From Methanosarcina sp. 2.H.T.1A.6 (GTDB lineage: Archaea > Halobacteriota > Methanosarcinia > Methanosarcinales > Methanosarcinaceae), in the NCBI RefSeq assembly GCF_000979455.1, contig NZ_JJOY01000030.1:248001-312000 (forward strand): DNA of 64,000 nt. Direction: 5' to 3'. How positions within the stretch are numbered: the stretch's first letter is position 1; every line of letters starts with the position of its first letter. The notes below the pieces were generated by a model. It saw only the letters and a list, made by a program, of their open reading frames with translations, had not been told where the DNA came from and did no database searches. Made by a program: the position numbers and the translations under genes. Positions 17,157 to 26,459 of this stretch are shown here, piece after piece.

Positions 17157-19637
17157 ATGACGCTCTGGGTCCTAAGCTATGCTGAAAAATCAAAAATTGT
17201 AGTGATGACCATAAAGGACCGGATGAAACAGCCGCTTTCCATGGCTGAGCTCCATATAAAAGACAGTTATAAAGGTCCACGACCTCATAAAATCCGGCTT
17301 CTTACCGGCAAAAAAAATGAGGAATTCATTCCTCCCCAGCAGTTCATAGAGCTTTTGCGCAGTGCAAACAGGATTATGCTCAACGAAGGAGGGGACCCTG
17401 CAAATGAAGAGGCTTTTCTTGAAATGCTCAAGGGCTTTCAACTCAGTTCTGATAGGGTAAAGATCTGCAAACACTGCTGGATCAATAAACGTTTTAACTT
17501 TGTAAACAGCAAGTCCATCAAGTACCACGATGAGCTCATCTGTGAAGACTGTGCAAAAGAAGAATTGCTTCGGGCAGTCCGTTCAGCAGGAGCACCGTAT
17601 GGGGAAAAATCAGTTGATTTCCTTGAGCAGGTTCTCCACAAAACAAGAGACCTTGACAGGACAATCCGTATGCTGAGCCCTGAGAGGCTGGACCCCGAAT
17701 TCACACGTTATGATACTATCAGGACAAACCCCTCCGAATCCACTTTCAGGGTAAAGAACCTCCCCCTTGCAAAAAAGTTTAAAGAATTGCTTCTCCAGAA
17801 ATCCGAGACCCTGCTTCCCGTGCAGGCATTGTCTGTAGAATCCGGGCTTCTGGAAGGAAAAAACCAGTTTGTGGTTTCTGCAACCGCAACCGGGAAAACT
17901 TTGATTGGGGAGATGGCAGGTATTCAGAACCTGCTGGATAAAAAAGGGAAAATGCTCTACCTGGTTCCCCTTGTAGCTCTTGCAAACCAGAAGTACGACC
18001 AGTTCACGGAACGCTATTCAAAGCTCGGGCTTACAACCTCCATTAAAATTGGCGCAATTCTCATAAAGACCTCTCAGCGCGTGAAAATGCGGACAAGCCC
18101 GAATGCGGACATAATTGTGGGAACCTATGAAGGCGTAGACCACATGCTCCGCTCAGGAAATGCTGATTTTCTTGGCAAAATCGGGACTGTTGTTATAGAT
18201 GAGGTACATATCCTCGAAGACCAGGAAAGGGGACACAGGCTGGACGGGCTTATAGGAAGGCTTCGTTATGCGACACCTGAAGCCCAGTTCATCTACCTCT
18301 CAGCAACCGTTGCAAACCCCGAAGCCTATGCAAAGAAACTCGGAGCCCGGCTTATCCGCTATGAACACCGGCCTGTTCCCCTTGACAGGCATCTCCTTTT
18401 CTGCCAGGAAAACGAAAAGTCAAAACTGATTTCCCAGCTTGCAAAAGAAGAGTATTCAATGTCCTCTTCGAAAAAGCACAGGGGACAGACAATAGTCTTT
18501 ACGAATTCAAGGAGAAACTGCCATAAGCTTGCAGGATCTCTTTCAATCCAGGCTTCTCCTTACCATGCAGGGCTTTCGCAGTATGAAAGAAAAAAAGTGG
18601 AAACCCATTTTGCAAAAGGGGAGCTTCCGGTAGTCGTGACCACTGCTGCCCTTGCAGCTGGAGTGGATTTTCCGGCTTCCCAGGTTATATTCGAATCCCT
18701 TGCAATGGGTATAGACTGGATTTCGGTCCAGGACTTCTTGCAGATGAGCGGAAGGGCAGGCAGACCTGATTATCACGATAGGGGTATTATCGTGCTCATG
18801 CCCGTGCCAGGGAAGTCCTATTCAAGCTCGCAGTCCGATACTGAAGAAGAGGTTGCAATCAAGTTACTGCAGGGTGAGATGCTCTCTGCAGGAGTCGAGT
18901 ACGGGGAAGCCGAACAGCTTGAAGAGGTTCTTGCATCAGTTGCTGTTACCTCTTCGGTCCAGGACTTAAGGAAGATCCATTCCCTTATGTTTGGGGGCTT
19001 TGACCTGGATAAACTGGTTTCCCGTCTCCAGAGCTACAGATTCCTTGAGAAAAAGGGAAATAAAGTAACACTTACTCTATTCGGAAAAATTATTGCAGCC
19101 CATTTCCTTCCGGTCTCCAAAGCTTTCCTGATTCGAGACGCTGTGCTTGCGGAAAACAGTCCCATTAAAATTGTAACCAATCTGGAGTTTTTTGATGCTG
19201 CATACTTCAAATATTCAAACCAGATCGGAAGCTCTCTGCACGTGAACATGCCTTCGAGGGTTTTTCAAGGAGCCGCCCTTGATATTGTCTTTGACGGAGA
19301 ATCTCTGTCCCATCTGGATCAAAAAATAAGGGTACTTATGCTGAACTTTGCCTCGGATTTTTTGACCTGCGCGTGCAGAGACTCACCTTACTGCGGATGC
19401 GCAGAACAGAAGTTTTCGGAGAAGATTATCCGGCTGCGTATGGAAGGTATGGACCCTTCCCAGATAATTAAGGTACTTGAGGATAAGTACGGTATTTCAG
19501 CATACCAGGGCGATGTTTTTGGGTATCTGGACAGTGCGGTACGCAACCTTGATGCTGTAGAACTGATCGCAAGAGTCCATTCGAAAAAGGGAGTCGCAGA
19601 AGAAGCAAAGAAGCTTAAGAAGAAAGTCCAGGGCTGA
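17157..19637 (+). CDS. Archaeal superfamily II DNA/RNA helicase with zinc-finger N-terminus
   Basis: 826 residues (COG1202-like, archaea-specific). ATG 17157 has AGGAT 7 nt upstream; a second ATG at 17205 lacks one. The N-terminal 150 residues hold a zinc-ribbon-like pair CKHC ... CEDC. The helicase core follows: motif I ATATGKT, Ia VPLVALANQK, II DEVH, III SATVANP, IV TIVFTNSRRNC, V TTAALAAGVDFP, VI QMSGRAGRP. The C-terminal domain has CACRDSPYCGC, a second Cys cluster, and a helical tail. Related to Hel308/Ski2-type enzymes. Probably acts in DNA repair or RNA processing. Confidence 0.9.
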   Translation: MTLWVLSYAEKSKIVVMTIKDRMKQPLSMAELHIKDSYKGPRPHKIRLLTGKKNEEFIPPQQFIELLRSANRIMLNEGGDPANEEAFLEMLKGFQLSSDRVKICKHCWINKRFNFVNSKSIKYHDELICEDCAKEELLRAVRSAGAPYGEKSVDFLEQVLHKTRDLDRTIRMLSPERLDPEFTRYDTIRTNPSESTFRVKNLPLAKKFKELLLQKSETLLPVQALSVESGLLEGKNQFVVSATATGKTLIGEMAGIQNLLDKKGKMLYLVPLVALANQKYDQFTERYSKLGLTTSIKIGAILIKTSQRVKMRTSPNADIIVGTYEGVDHMLRSGNADFLGKIGTVVIDEVHILEDQERGHRLDGLIGRLRYATPEAQFIYLSATVANPEAYAKKLGARLIRYEHRPVPLDRHLLFCQENEKSKLISQLAKEEYSMSSSKKHRGQTIVFTNSRRNCHKLAGSLSIQASPYHAGLSQYERKKVETHFAKGELPVVVTTAALAAGVDFPASQVIFESLAMGIDWISVQDFLQMSGRAGRPDYHDRGIIVLMPVPGKSYSSSQSDTEEEVAIKLLQGEMLSAGVEYGEAEQLEEVLASVAVTSSVQDLRKIHSLMFGGFDLDKLVSRLQSYRFLEKKGNKVTLTLFGKIIAAHFLPVSKAFLIRDAVLAENSPIKIVTNLEFFDAAYFKYSNQIGSSLHVNMPSRVFQGAALDIVFDGESLSHLDQKIRVLMLNFASDFLTCACRDSPYCGCAEQKFSEKIIRLRMEGMDPSQIIKVLEDKYGISAYQGDVFGYLDSAVRNLDAVELIARVHSKKGVAEEAKKLKKKVQG

Positions 19638-19814
19638 ACAAATCGTAAAAGTTTTTGCAGACAAGTGATTTATAACTGATGAAGAGGTAAATATTCCTAT
19701 TCACACCGGGAAAAATAACTTACAAGGAATAATCTGCCAGTATATGAATAACTGGCAAAAACCAGAGCCCGGATACATGGGTTCTCACGAGAGCAAAGCA
19801 CAGAGGTAATTTTT

Positions 19815-20213
19815 ATGGCCGAAGATGTCGAATCCAGGGAAAATATTGAAAGCGCAGCTTCCAAAAAAGGGAAAAAGAGTATTACAATCGAGTTTGTAAA
19901 GCCTGAAGACTTCCGGCAGATATATGCAATAGGAGCTGCAGGCGGGCACAGCCCTTACGATTTCAGGATCGGTTTTTACAACGATACCCCCAAGATGTTT
20001 GGGGATGCCTCCGAATCCAGGGTTATTGAAAGGCGCGTTGAAGCCGAAGTGATACTCTCGCCGGTTGCTGCCCTTGAACTGAACCGCTGGCTTACCCAGC
20101 ATATTAATGAATACGAATCCGTTTTCGGCCCCATTGCAAGAGCGATCCCCCGGCCCAGGAAAGAAAATATAAAACCTGTTGAAGACAGCACGGAGATCCA
20201 GGGTTATATCTGA
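19815..20213 (+). CDS. DUF3467-like protein
   Basis: 132 residues, GAGGT upstream of ATG. The core HSPYDFRIGFYNDTP ... RVEAEVILSPVAALELNRWLTQHINEYESVFGPI matches the DUF3467 layout, in which a beta-sheet is followed by a helix with RWL. Charged N-terminal tail (1-30). Function unknown; follows the helicase by 177 nt on the same strand. Confidence 0.75.
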   Translation: MAEDVESRENIESAASKKGKKSITIEFVKPEDFRQIYAIGAAGGHSPYDFRIGFYNDTPKMFGDASESRVIERRVEAEVILSPVAALELNRWLTQHINEYESVFGPIARAIPRPRKENIKPVEDSTEIQGYI

Positions 20214-20296
20214 ACCCGGGATGAAGTATTACTAAAGCTCACTGGCTGAAGCTAAAATGAAGCTTAAAATTAAGTTTTAAAGGAAACTTGAAGTTT

Positions 20297-20318
20297 GAGC
20301 CTCTTAATTGAGAGGCTC
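20297..20318 (+). terminator. Hairpin terminator-like structure
   Basis: GAGCCTCT (20297-20304) pairs exactly with AGAGGCTC (20311-20318), loop 6 nt, 84 nt after the DUF3467 stop. A short TC-rich run follows. Confidence 0.5.
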
Positions 20319-20922
20319 TCTCAAAAATTCTGAGGATAGATTTGCACATTCATCCTTCAGATGCTTTTTCTGGAAAATTGAAGAATGCCCAGGTTATAAT
20401 TTTTGCGACAACGCCAGGCAACCGATGGACATATTATGAACAGCTGATGGACATCCGTTAGAAATAAGATGGAAAACCAATGGATTGTTTTTCCTGAGCT
20501 TTAAGAAACATTGCAGTGGAACCCTGTCAGACTACTTGAAAAATGACAAGTAGCCAGGAATCAAAGATTGAATGCTTGCAAAGATCAAATTACCAAAATC
20601 CGGCATTTTTTCGTTTCAATATTTTATTTATACTTTGTGCTTAAAATATGGCTATTTTCAATAGTTGTATATATATTTTGCTTATTATTGTGAAGCTCTG
20701 TACGTCAGTTATATAATATATTATATATATTAACCACCTGGCGTAAAGTTTAAATGTCTGAACGTTTCGTACGTTTTTGATATTTATAATAATGGCGAAA
20801 ATAAATATTAAAACAAAAATGGCAAAATAAGTGTGTATCTGCCTCTTCCAGGGGTTACTGTTCTGAAAAACGTCATGGAGAATCTGTCGGAACACACTAT
20901 TAAAAAAATACGGAGCACATCC
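20319..20922. other. Spacer upstream of the APC permease operon
   Basis: No gene seen over about 600 bases. The TATAATATATTATATATATT stretch near 20712-20731 is a likely promoter for the permease operon. No operator recognised. Confidence 0.4.
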
Positions 20923-21021
20923 ATGGATATCTGGACGCTTGTAAACGGCTTGATCTACCTCATGGCCTTTGCCCTATTCGGCTGGGTTTTGTTAGATGCA
21001 AGCAAGGTTTCCAAAAAATAA
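20923..21021 (+). CDS. Tiny single-helix membrane protein preceding the APC permease
   Basis: 32 residues from ATG 20923, which has CGGAG 7 nt upstream; an in-frame ATG at 20875 has no comparable site. One transmembrane helix (LVNGLIYLMAFALFGWVLLD) and a basic end KVSKK. It lies 52 nt before the permease and is probably co-translated with it. Likely a small accessory subunit; no known family recognised. Confidence 0.6.
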   Translation: MDIWTLVNGLIYLMAFALFGWVLLDASKVSKK

Positions 21022-21073
21022 TTTTGTATTTTCGAGATATAGACTGGATTTTTGAAAACGGAGGTATAAAAAA

Positions 21074-22495
21074 ATGGCAGAATCGAATTCAGATGCCTCA
21101 CATGCCGGAGGCCTTGTAAAAACCCTCAGGCCATACCATGTCTGGGCCCTTGGCGTAGGCATCGTGCTTGTAGGGGAGTACATGGGCTGGAACTTCACCA
21201 TCGCAAAAGGAGGTGTATTAGGGTCTCTTTTTGCAATGCTTGTGGCAGGTACCATGTACACTATAATCTCCCTCTGTGCAAGTGAGTTAGGCTCGGCAAC
21301 AAAGCTTGCAGGAGGACCTTATGACTGGGCAAGGCTTTTTGTCGGCCCGGGGGCTGCGGCGATTGTGGGGCTTGCAGTATACATGGAATTTATCGCCCTT
21401 GAAGCCGCAGATGCGATTGTTGTTGCTTTCATCGCAACCGAAATTTTTCCTCAGCTTCAGGTTTTTCCCGTAACTTTGCTTGTGATTGCACTTTTGACCT
21501 TTATCAACTATCGCGGAGTCGTTGGAGCTCTTACCCTTAACTTCGCCCTTACAATGCTGGCTTTCTTTGCAATCATTACCTTCTTCTTTGCAACTGCCTT
21601 TGGAGTGGTTGAGACCCACCCAGGATACCTGCTTGAAGGAGCTATGCCAAACGGGCTTATCGGGCTTTTTGCAGCTCTTCAGTTTGGGCCCTGGTTCTTC
21701 TTAGGAATCGAAGGTGCGGCAATGTGCGCCGAGGAATGCAAACACCCCTCAAGGGCTGTGCCTCTTGGCCAGCAGGCAGGGATGATCACCCTGCTTGTGG
21801 GTGCTGCAATGACGATTTTCCTTTGCTCCATGCTGATCCCCACAGATACGCTTGGTGTTTCGGTATACCCACTCTTTGAAGCTGCCCAGAACGGCGGGAT
21901 TTTCATATTTATAGCCCTTCTCGGCCTTGGGACCTTTTTGACCTGCATCGCCAGCGCCAACGGGTGCGTCTGTGATGCCTCACGCTCCTGGTATGCCCTC
22001 TCAAGGGACGAATACGTTTCCCCCTGGTTTGCCGCAGTGCACCCGAAGTACAGCACCCCTTATAGAGCAGTGATCTTTACGGCCCCTATTGCCGTAGCCT
22101 TTGCTTTCAGCGGTTACCTGGACCAGGTCATCACCTTTTCCATCATATCGGGCCTGCTCTGTTACGTGCTGATCCCCTTCTCTCTGATACGCTTCAGGAA
22201 GCTCTTCCCTGCTAGCACAAGCAAGGTAAGGCCCTTTGCAGGCCCGCTTCAGCCCTATATTGCATACTTTGCAATCGGGATTGCCCTGCTGATAATGTCA
22301 ACCCTTTTCTGGGGTTACAAGTATAACCTGCTCTTCGGGCTCCTTTTCTACACAATTGCGTACTTTTACTTTTCTTCCAAGCGCAAGAAAAGCTCAGGAA
22401 ACGAGCCAATCTGGAGTGAACTTGGCTGGCCGGACCCCGAAACAGCAGGCAGCCAGCACATAAAGGAGGTGACCGGTATTGAGTGCAGCAGGTAA
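21074..22495 (+). CDS. APC-superfamily permease (amino acid / amine type)
   Basis: 473 residues with about 12 transmembrane helices. Starts with a polar tail, then LRPYHVWALGVGIVLVGEYMGWNFTIAKGG, the glycine-rich first helix of APC transporters. The SELGSATKLAGGPYDWAR and GIEGAAMCAEECKHPSRAVP motifs resemble the ethanolamine permease branch, whose substrates are amines and small amino acids. GGAGGT precedes the ATG by 6 nt. A methylamine substrate would fit a methylotrophic methanogen, but this is inference only. Its 3' end overlaps the next gene by 17 nt, so the four genes form one operon. Confidence 0.88.
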   Translation: MAESNSDASHAGGLVKTLRPYHVWALGVGIVLVGEYMGWNFTIAKGGVLGSLFAMLVAGTMYTIISLCASELGSATKLAGGPYDWARLFVGPGAAAIVGLAVYMEFIALEAADAIVVAFIATEIFPQLQVFPVTLLVIALLTFINYRGVVGALTLNFALTMLAFFAIITFFFATAFGVVETHPGYLLEGAMPNGLIGLFAALQFGPWFFLGIEGAAMCAEECKHPSRAVPLGQQAGMITLLVGAAMTIFLCSMLIPTDTLGVSVYPLFEAAQNGGIFIFIALLGLGTFLTCIASANGCVCDASRSWYALSRDEYVSPWFAAVHPKYSTPYRAVIFTAPIAVAFAFSGYLDQVITFSIISGLLCYVLIPFSLIRFRKLFPASTSKVRPFAGPLQPYIAYFAIGIALLIMSTLFWGYKYNLLFGLLFYTIAYFYFSSKRKKSSGNEPIWSELGWPDPETAGSQHIKEVTGIECSR

Positions 22496-22784
22496 TACGA
22501 CCGTTAGTTCAGCAGGCAATACATCCCTGAATGCCAAATACAAAAGCAAGCTAAACATGGACTCGGCCCTGATTGCGCTTATGCTTTCCCTCCTTTACGG
22601 GGTGCAGCTTTTCCTGGTCTACTCGGTCTTTTCGGCAACAAAGCCCGTGCTCCTGGAATTCTCAGGGCTTGTCCCTGTTTACCTGCTCTTCGTGGGCCTG
22701 ATGTTTTTCATAGAGACCGTAGGCTGCCTGAAAGTCCGCCAATCTATAAAGCAGCACATGCACGAATTCCGCTATTATGACTGA
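22479..22784 (+). CDS. Small two-helix membrane protein of the permease operon
   Basis: 101 residues from a TTG start preceded by GGAGGTG at 22464-22470; the start lies inside the permease gene. Ser/Thr/Asn-rich N-terminal 25 residues, then two helices (about 28-50 and 60-82) and a basic-His tail (RQSIKQHMHEFRYYD). I do not recognise the family. The tight overlap argues for stoichiometric production with the permease. Confidence 0.75.
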   Translation: MSAAGNTTVSSAGNTSLNAKYKSKLNMDSALIALMLSLLYGVQLFLVYSVFSATKPVLLEFSGLVPVYLLFVGLMFFIETVGCLKVRQSIKQHMHEFRYYD

Positions 22785-22795
22785 GGAGGCATTTC

Positions 22796-23116
22796 ATGAG
22801 CGCAAATAAAAAGAGTGCAAATAATAATTGTGCAAGTAGAAGTAGTTCAAGTAGAAGTGGTGCAAGCAGAAAGGCAAACAACAAAGAAAGGAGCCTGCTC
22901 ATGCAGGTCCTTGACATAGCCTTCATCTTCGTGCTGGCCTTTGTCTGCCTTGTGGTCCCTACAACCCTACAGGGTGCAGTCCTGGTTTCCTGGGAAGAAG
23001 GCGGAGCCGGGATAGGCTTTGTCTGGGACCCGGTAGGTTACTTTGGGCTCATGCTTGTTATTGTAGGCTTTTTTGCCTTCATCCTCTTCCATTCGGTGAA
23101 GAATTACAGGGTTTGA
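22796..23116 (+). CDS. Small two-helix membrane protein of the permease operon
   Basis: 106 residues; GGAGG directly follows the preceding stop and lies 8 nt before the ATG. The first 30 residues are a Ser/Asn/Arg/Lys-rich low-complexity tail. Two helices follow (about 38-60 and 78-98), with VSWEEGGAGIGFVWDP between. Together with 20923-21021 and 22479-22784 it frames the permease with three small membrane partners. Family not recognised. Confidence 0.75.
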   Translation: MSANKKSANNNCASRSSSSRSGASRKANNKERSLLMQVLDIAFIFVLAFVCLVVPTTLQGAVLVSWEEGGAGIGFVWDPVGYFGLMLVIVGFFAFILFHSVKNYRV

Positions 23117-23188
23117 TGCCTGCAAAAAATCTTAATTCTGAGCCTGCAGAAAAATCTTAATCCCTAAATCCGGGCTCTGGATAGTTAG

Positions 23189-23235
23189 GGTCTGCCACAA
23201 GATACATCCGGCAGACCTTCTTTTTATTTTCATTA
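23189..23235 (+). terminator. Terminator of the APC permease operon
   Basis: GGTCTGCC (23189-23196) and GGCAGACC (23210-23217) pair exactly with a 13-nt loop and are followed by TTCTTTTTATTTTC. Lies 73 nt after the last operon stop. Confidence 0.75.
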
Positions 23236-23640
<405 letters not shown>

Positions 23641-23865
23641 TTGTTCCCAAATAAAAAAGTTCAGAAAATTGTTGGATCAAGGATCCAGGTAGAAATGAAA
23701 GGCGACCTTAATTTGCTTGAAGGCACTCTGAAGAGTGTGGACGACTATATGAATCTTCATCTTGTGGATACAATGGAGATAGTAAGAGGGGAAAAAGTCC
23801 GCTCCCTTGGTTCTGTAGTGCTTCGAGGCAATAATATCATACTGATCACTCCTGTCGAAGACTGA
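23641..23865 (+). CDS. Sm-like (LSm) RNA-binding protein
   Basis: 74 residues from a TTG start with GAGGG 8 nt upstream. Sm1 motif: VEMKGDLNLLEGTLKSVDDYMNL with the Asp/Asn ligand positions intact (DDYMNL); Sm2 motif: SVVLRGNNIILI, with the RNA-contacting RGN. Archaeal LSm proteins form heptameric or hexameric rings that bind U-rich RNA and act in RNA metabolism. It is directly upstream (27 nt) of a winged-helix gene. Confidence 0.93.
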   Translation: MFPNKKVQKIVGSRIQVEMKGDLNLLEGTLKSVDDYMNLHLVDTMEIVRGEKVRSLGSVVLRGNNIILITPVED

Positions 23866-23892
23866 AACGTCTGAAGAAGGAACCTCATTAGT

Positions 23893-24306
23893 GTGGAAGC
23901 AGGCATGGATCTTGAAGACGAAGCATACAATATAATAAGAAGACATAAAGACGGCGTTTTCCAGAATGTTATCTGGAAAGAGCTGGATATCGACAGCAGG
24001 AAATGCTCCAGAATCATAAAAAAGCTTCTGGACAAGGACCTGATTATCCGTGAGGTGGGAGTCTCAAACGGAGCAAGGACATACCTCCTGAAAGCAAAAG
24101 AGGAGGTTAAAGAGAAATACGACCTTCTGCTCTCCAGGGACCTGTTTTCAGCCTGTACTGGTTGTACCGGGGATTGCGAGCCCGAGTACTGCGGAAGACT
24201 CAGCGAATGGATCGAAAACCTTATGGTAGAAAATGCTGAGGAACCTGGAGAAGCCGAAGAAGACATGGATATCGAAGATGATGACGAAATCGGAGAAGAG
24301 ATCTGA
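23893..24306 (+). CDS. Winged-helix protein with Cys cluster (RPC34/TFE-beta-like)
   Basis: 137 residues from a GTG start (an in-frame ATG lies four codons on). Residues 1-70 are a winged helix with the order DEAYNIIRRHKDGVFQNVIWKELDIDSRKCSRIIKKLLDKDLIIRE. A Cys-rich segment FSACTGCTGDCEPEYCG (about 88-104) follows, then an acidic tail (EEDMDIEDDDE). The combination of a winged helix and four to five Cys resembles the RPC34/RPC39 family, whose archaeal members (TFE-beta) carry an Fe-S cluster and help open promoters. This is a motif-based suggestion; a redox-sensing MarR-like repressor is the alternative. Downstream of LSm by 27 nt. Confidence 0.75.
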   Translation: MEAGMDLEDEAYNIIRRHKDGVFQNVIWKELDIDSRKCSRIIKKLLDKDLIIREVGVSNGARTYLLKAKEEVKEKYDLLLSRDLFSACTGCTGDCEPEYCGRLSEWIENLMVENAEEPGEAEEDMDIEDDDEIGEEI

Positions 24307-24438
24307 AAGAAAAGTTGAGATCAATAAAAAACTTTGGTAAAGTCTAAAGAAACCTGAAAGGTCTAAAAAGATCTGGTAAGATCTTAACTAATACATCCTC
24401 AGAAGCTATCCGCAATAGATAACTATTTATAAGAGAGC

Positions 24439-24468
24439 CCCTTATTGAAGATCCCCCTTCAATAAGGG
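24439..24468 (+). other. Strong 12-bp hairpin upstream of tRNA-Glu
   Basis: CCCTTATTGAAG (24439-24450) pairs perfectly with CTTCAATAAGGG (24457-24468), loop 6 nt. It lies 130 nt after the winged-helix gene and 30 nt before the tRNA. No T-run follows, so a processing site or small RNA is as plausible as a terminator. Confidence 0.5.
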
Positions 24469-24498
24469 AAATAAAACTCACTTAAGTACAACCAAAAT

Positions 24499-24576
24499 GC
24501 TCCGGTAGTGTAGTCCGGCCAATCATTCCGGCCTTTCGAGCCGAAGACTCGGGTTCAAATCCCGGCCGGAGCACCA
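24499..24576 (+). tRNA. tRNA-Glu (TTC), copy 1
   Basis: 78 nt including genomically encoded CCA. Acceptor GCTCCGG pairs with CCGGAGC. The anticodon loop CTTTCGA gives anticodon TTC; T-stem TCGGG pairs with CCCGG around TTCAAAT. The anticodon stem CCGGC/GCCGA has a C-A mismatch at 27-43. Identical to the copy at 25118-25195. Confidence 0.97.
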
Positions 24577-24702
24577 TACTATTATTAACTGTTCGGTAAG
24601 CTTTTTATTATTACTTCCATTTTTCCATTATATCACTTCTATTACTATTTTCTTTACCTTCTCCCTTACTATTCCCTATCATCTTTTTGTTGTATCCTTT
24701 AC

Positions 24703-24796
24703 TTTTACATCCTTTACTGTTACATCCTTTACTGTTACATCCTTTACTGTTACATCCTTTACTGTTACATCCTTTACTGTTACATCCTTTACTGTT
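24703..24796. repeat. Tandem repeat, 15-nt unit TACATCCTTTACTGT, about 6 copies
   Basis: Head-to-tail copies between the two tRNA-Glu genes. The open frame across it is a product of the repeat, not a gene. The rest of the 541-nt spacer holds nothing recognisable. Confidence 0.9.
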
Positions 24797-25117
24797 ACTT
24801 TCCTCTTTTTACTTTCATTTGACTTTTATCGTATATTTGTTAATCGAGTTTGCTTCTCGCATCTTTGTTACTCGAGTTTGATTTACTAATTCCCCCCTGT
24901 TACCGCGCTTCCCTAAATTTCTGAACCCTGAAGAGGGGTTTCTAACTAAACATTTTTCAGTCAGTTATGTGGTAATTTATAAAAAATTACAGCCACTGCC
25001 TTAAATATATGACCAGATTAACTGTGTTTGATCGGCAAACTGCACCCAAAGCCAGGGGGAAGGGACAGATTTATATATTACAAAGGATATTGTTGGATTC
25101 GCTGTGAGATGCAATGT

Positions 25118-25195
25118 GCTCCGGTAGTGTAGTCCGGCCAATCATTCCGGCCTTTCGAGCCGAAGACTCGGGTTCAAATCCCGGCCGGAGCACCA
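25118..25195 (+). tRNA. tRNA-Glu (TTC), copy 2
   Basis: 78 nt, base-for-base identical to copy 1, with encoded CCA. The flanks differ, so the duplication is limited to the gene or has been homogenised by gene conversion. Confidence 0.97.
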
Positions 25196-25499
25196 AATTC
25201 CAATTCCTTTTTCTAATATGTTTTAAATTCTTTTTCTAAGATGTTTTTGTGTAATGTGAAAAATAGATTTTTGGACATTTTTATTGTAATATTTCTTCCA
25301 GATTATTTTGCCTGAGGGTGAGCTATGAAGTTGAAACCATGTCTGAAAAACTGCATTCTGTGCCCGTATTCTATTTAAAGATCTCTTAATATCCGGAGTT
25401 TACATTTGATCCAGAACCGTGTGACCTGCCTGAAGTTCCTTCAGGTCCAGAGTTTTTACACTCATCTTTTTCCTCCTCCTTTTTTACAGGTCAACTTTT

Positions 25500-25553
25500 T
25501 GTCAATCAATTACTGTCAATCAATTACTGTCAATCAATTACTGTCAATCAATT
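25500..25553. repeat. Tandem repeat, 14-nt unit GTCAATCAATTACT, about 4 copies
   Basis: Overlaps the stop codon of the minus-strand gene at 25548, so the last repeat forms its 3' end. The 25196-25499 spacer has no gene. Confidence 0.85.
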
Positions 25554-26459
25554 TCTTCTAAGGATACGCTGGTGGAACTCCTTTATTTCCTGGATTCTTT
25601 CCAGGTTTTGTGCTTCATCGAGGACTCCTGCTGTACTTAGCGATTCCAGTGCCAGCTTCCCTGCAGCAACAGCAGTTTCCATCCCATATTCCAGCGCAAG
25701 GATCCGGAGGGTTTCCAGAGCCCATACAGTTTGAACAAGTGCACTTTTAGAACCCTGCCGGGAAAGATCCTTTCCCAGCTTTCCAAGTGCCTGGATCACA
25801 TCCTCTACCTGAGGCTCATTCCTTTTCCTTACAGCAGCAGTACCCAGTTCCTCAAGGAGGATCGCAGCCCCAACCGCACTATCCTCCAATTCCTTCCCGG
25901 CTGAAGAAGCCCCTATTTCTCCGAGGAGGTTTACGGCAGCAGCCAGGGTCTCGGAGAGGTTTTCTTCCATTGCTTTCATGGATAACTGCATAAGATATAT
26001 CTCGGAAAGGCTTGCCAGAACCTCCATTTTTTCCCTTGAAGAGTTTTTCCCGAAGTTTCCCAGGGATTCGGCTGCACTTCTTGCCACAGCATCCATGCCC
26101 TTTCCTGCAAACTCCAGGGCAAGACTCCCCAGACCGGAAAGTGCTTTTAATGCAAGTGACTCTCTTTTCTGATCTGCAGCCTCAACAGCCACTTCCCCAA
26201 GAGAACGGACTGAGGCTACGGATGCAATCTCCATTCCTTTTTCGGCAGTCGCTCTGCCTATGTCCCCCATAGCAATTATCAGAGCTTTTGCATCAAGCTC
26301 GTATTCTGCAATAATATCCATATGTATCAGCTGCACTGTGAAATCCCTCAGGCTGCTAAAAGCATCTACCACCCCTTTAGCATCCCCATCATAGGCTTTC
26401 CTGAAGCCCTCTTCAATCATCCTGACTTCAGCCAGCTCACGTTCATCCACCGAAGACAT
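25548..26459 (-). CDS. Helical-repeat (HEAT/ARM-like) protein, unknown function
   Basis: 303 residues from ATG 26459, where GGGGTG lies 5 nt upstream; the frame is open to 26528. Almost entirely helical, with repeated GLGSLALEFAGKGMD, LGNFGKNSS, NLLGEIGASSAGK, ALGKLGKDLSRQG units at about 38-45 residue spacing, each helix-turn-helix with conserved Gly in the turn. This matches HEAT-like or PBS-lyase-like solenoids that bind proteins. No catalytic motif, signal peptide or membrane helix. Methanosarcina genomes encode similar proteins; partner unknown. Confidence 0.75.
   Translation of the reverse strand: MSSVDERELAEVRMIEEGFRKAYDGDAKGVVDAFSSLRDFTVQLIHMDIIAEYELDAKALIIAMGDIGRATAEKGMEIASVASVRSLGEVAVEAADQKRESLALKALSGLGSLALEFAGKGMDAVARSAAESLGNFGKNSSREKMEVLASLSEIYLMQLSMKAMEENLSETLAAAVNLLGEIGASSAGKELEDSAVGAAILLEELGTAAVRKRNEPQVEDVIQALGKLGKDLSRQGSKSALVQTVWALETLRILALEYGMETAVAAGKLALESLSTAGVLDEAQNLERIQEIKEFHQRILRRN

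Noticed and set aside
24687-24881. 64-codon open frame across the tandem repeat
   Set aside because: It is a direct translation of the 15-nt repeat (LLLHP repeated) with no ribosome site; not a gene.
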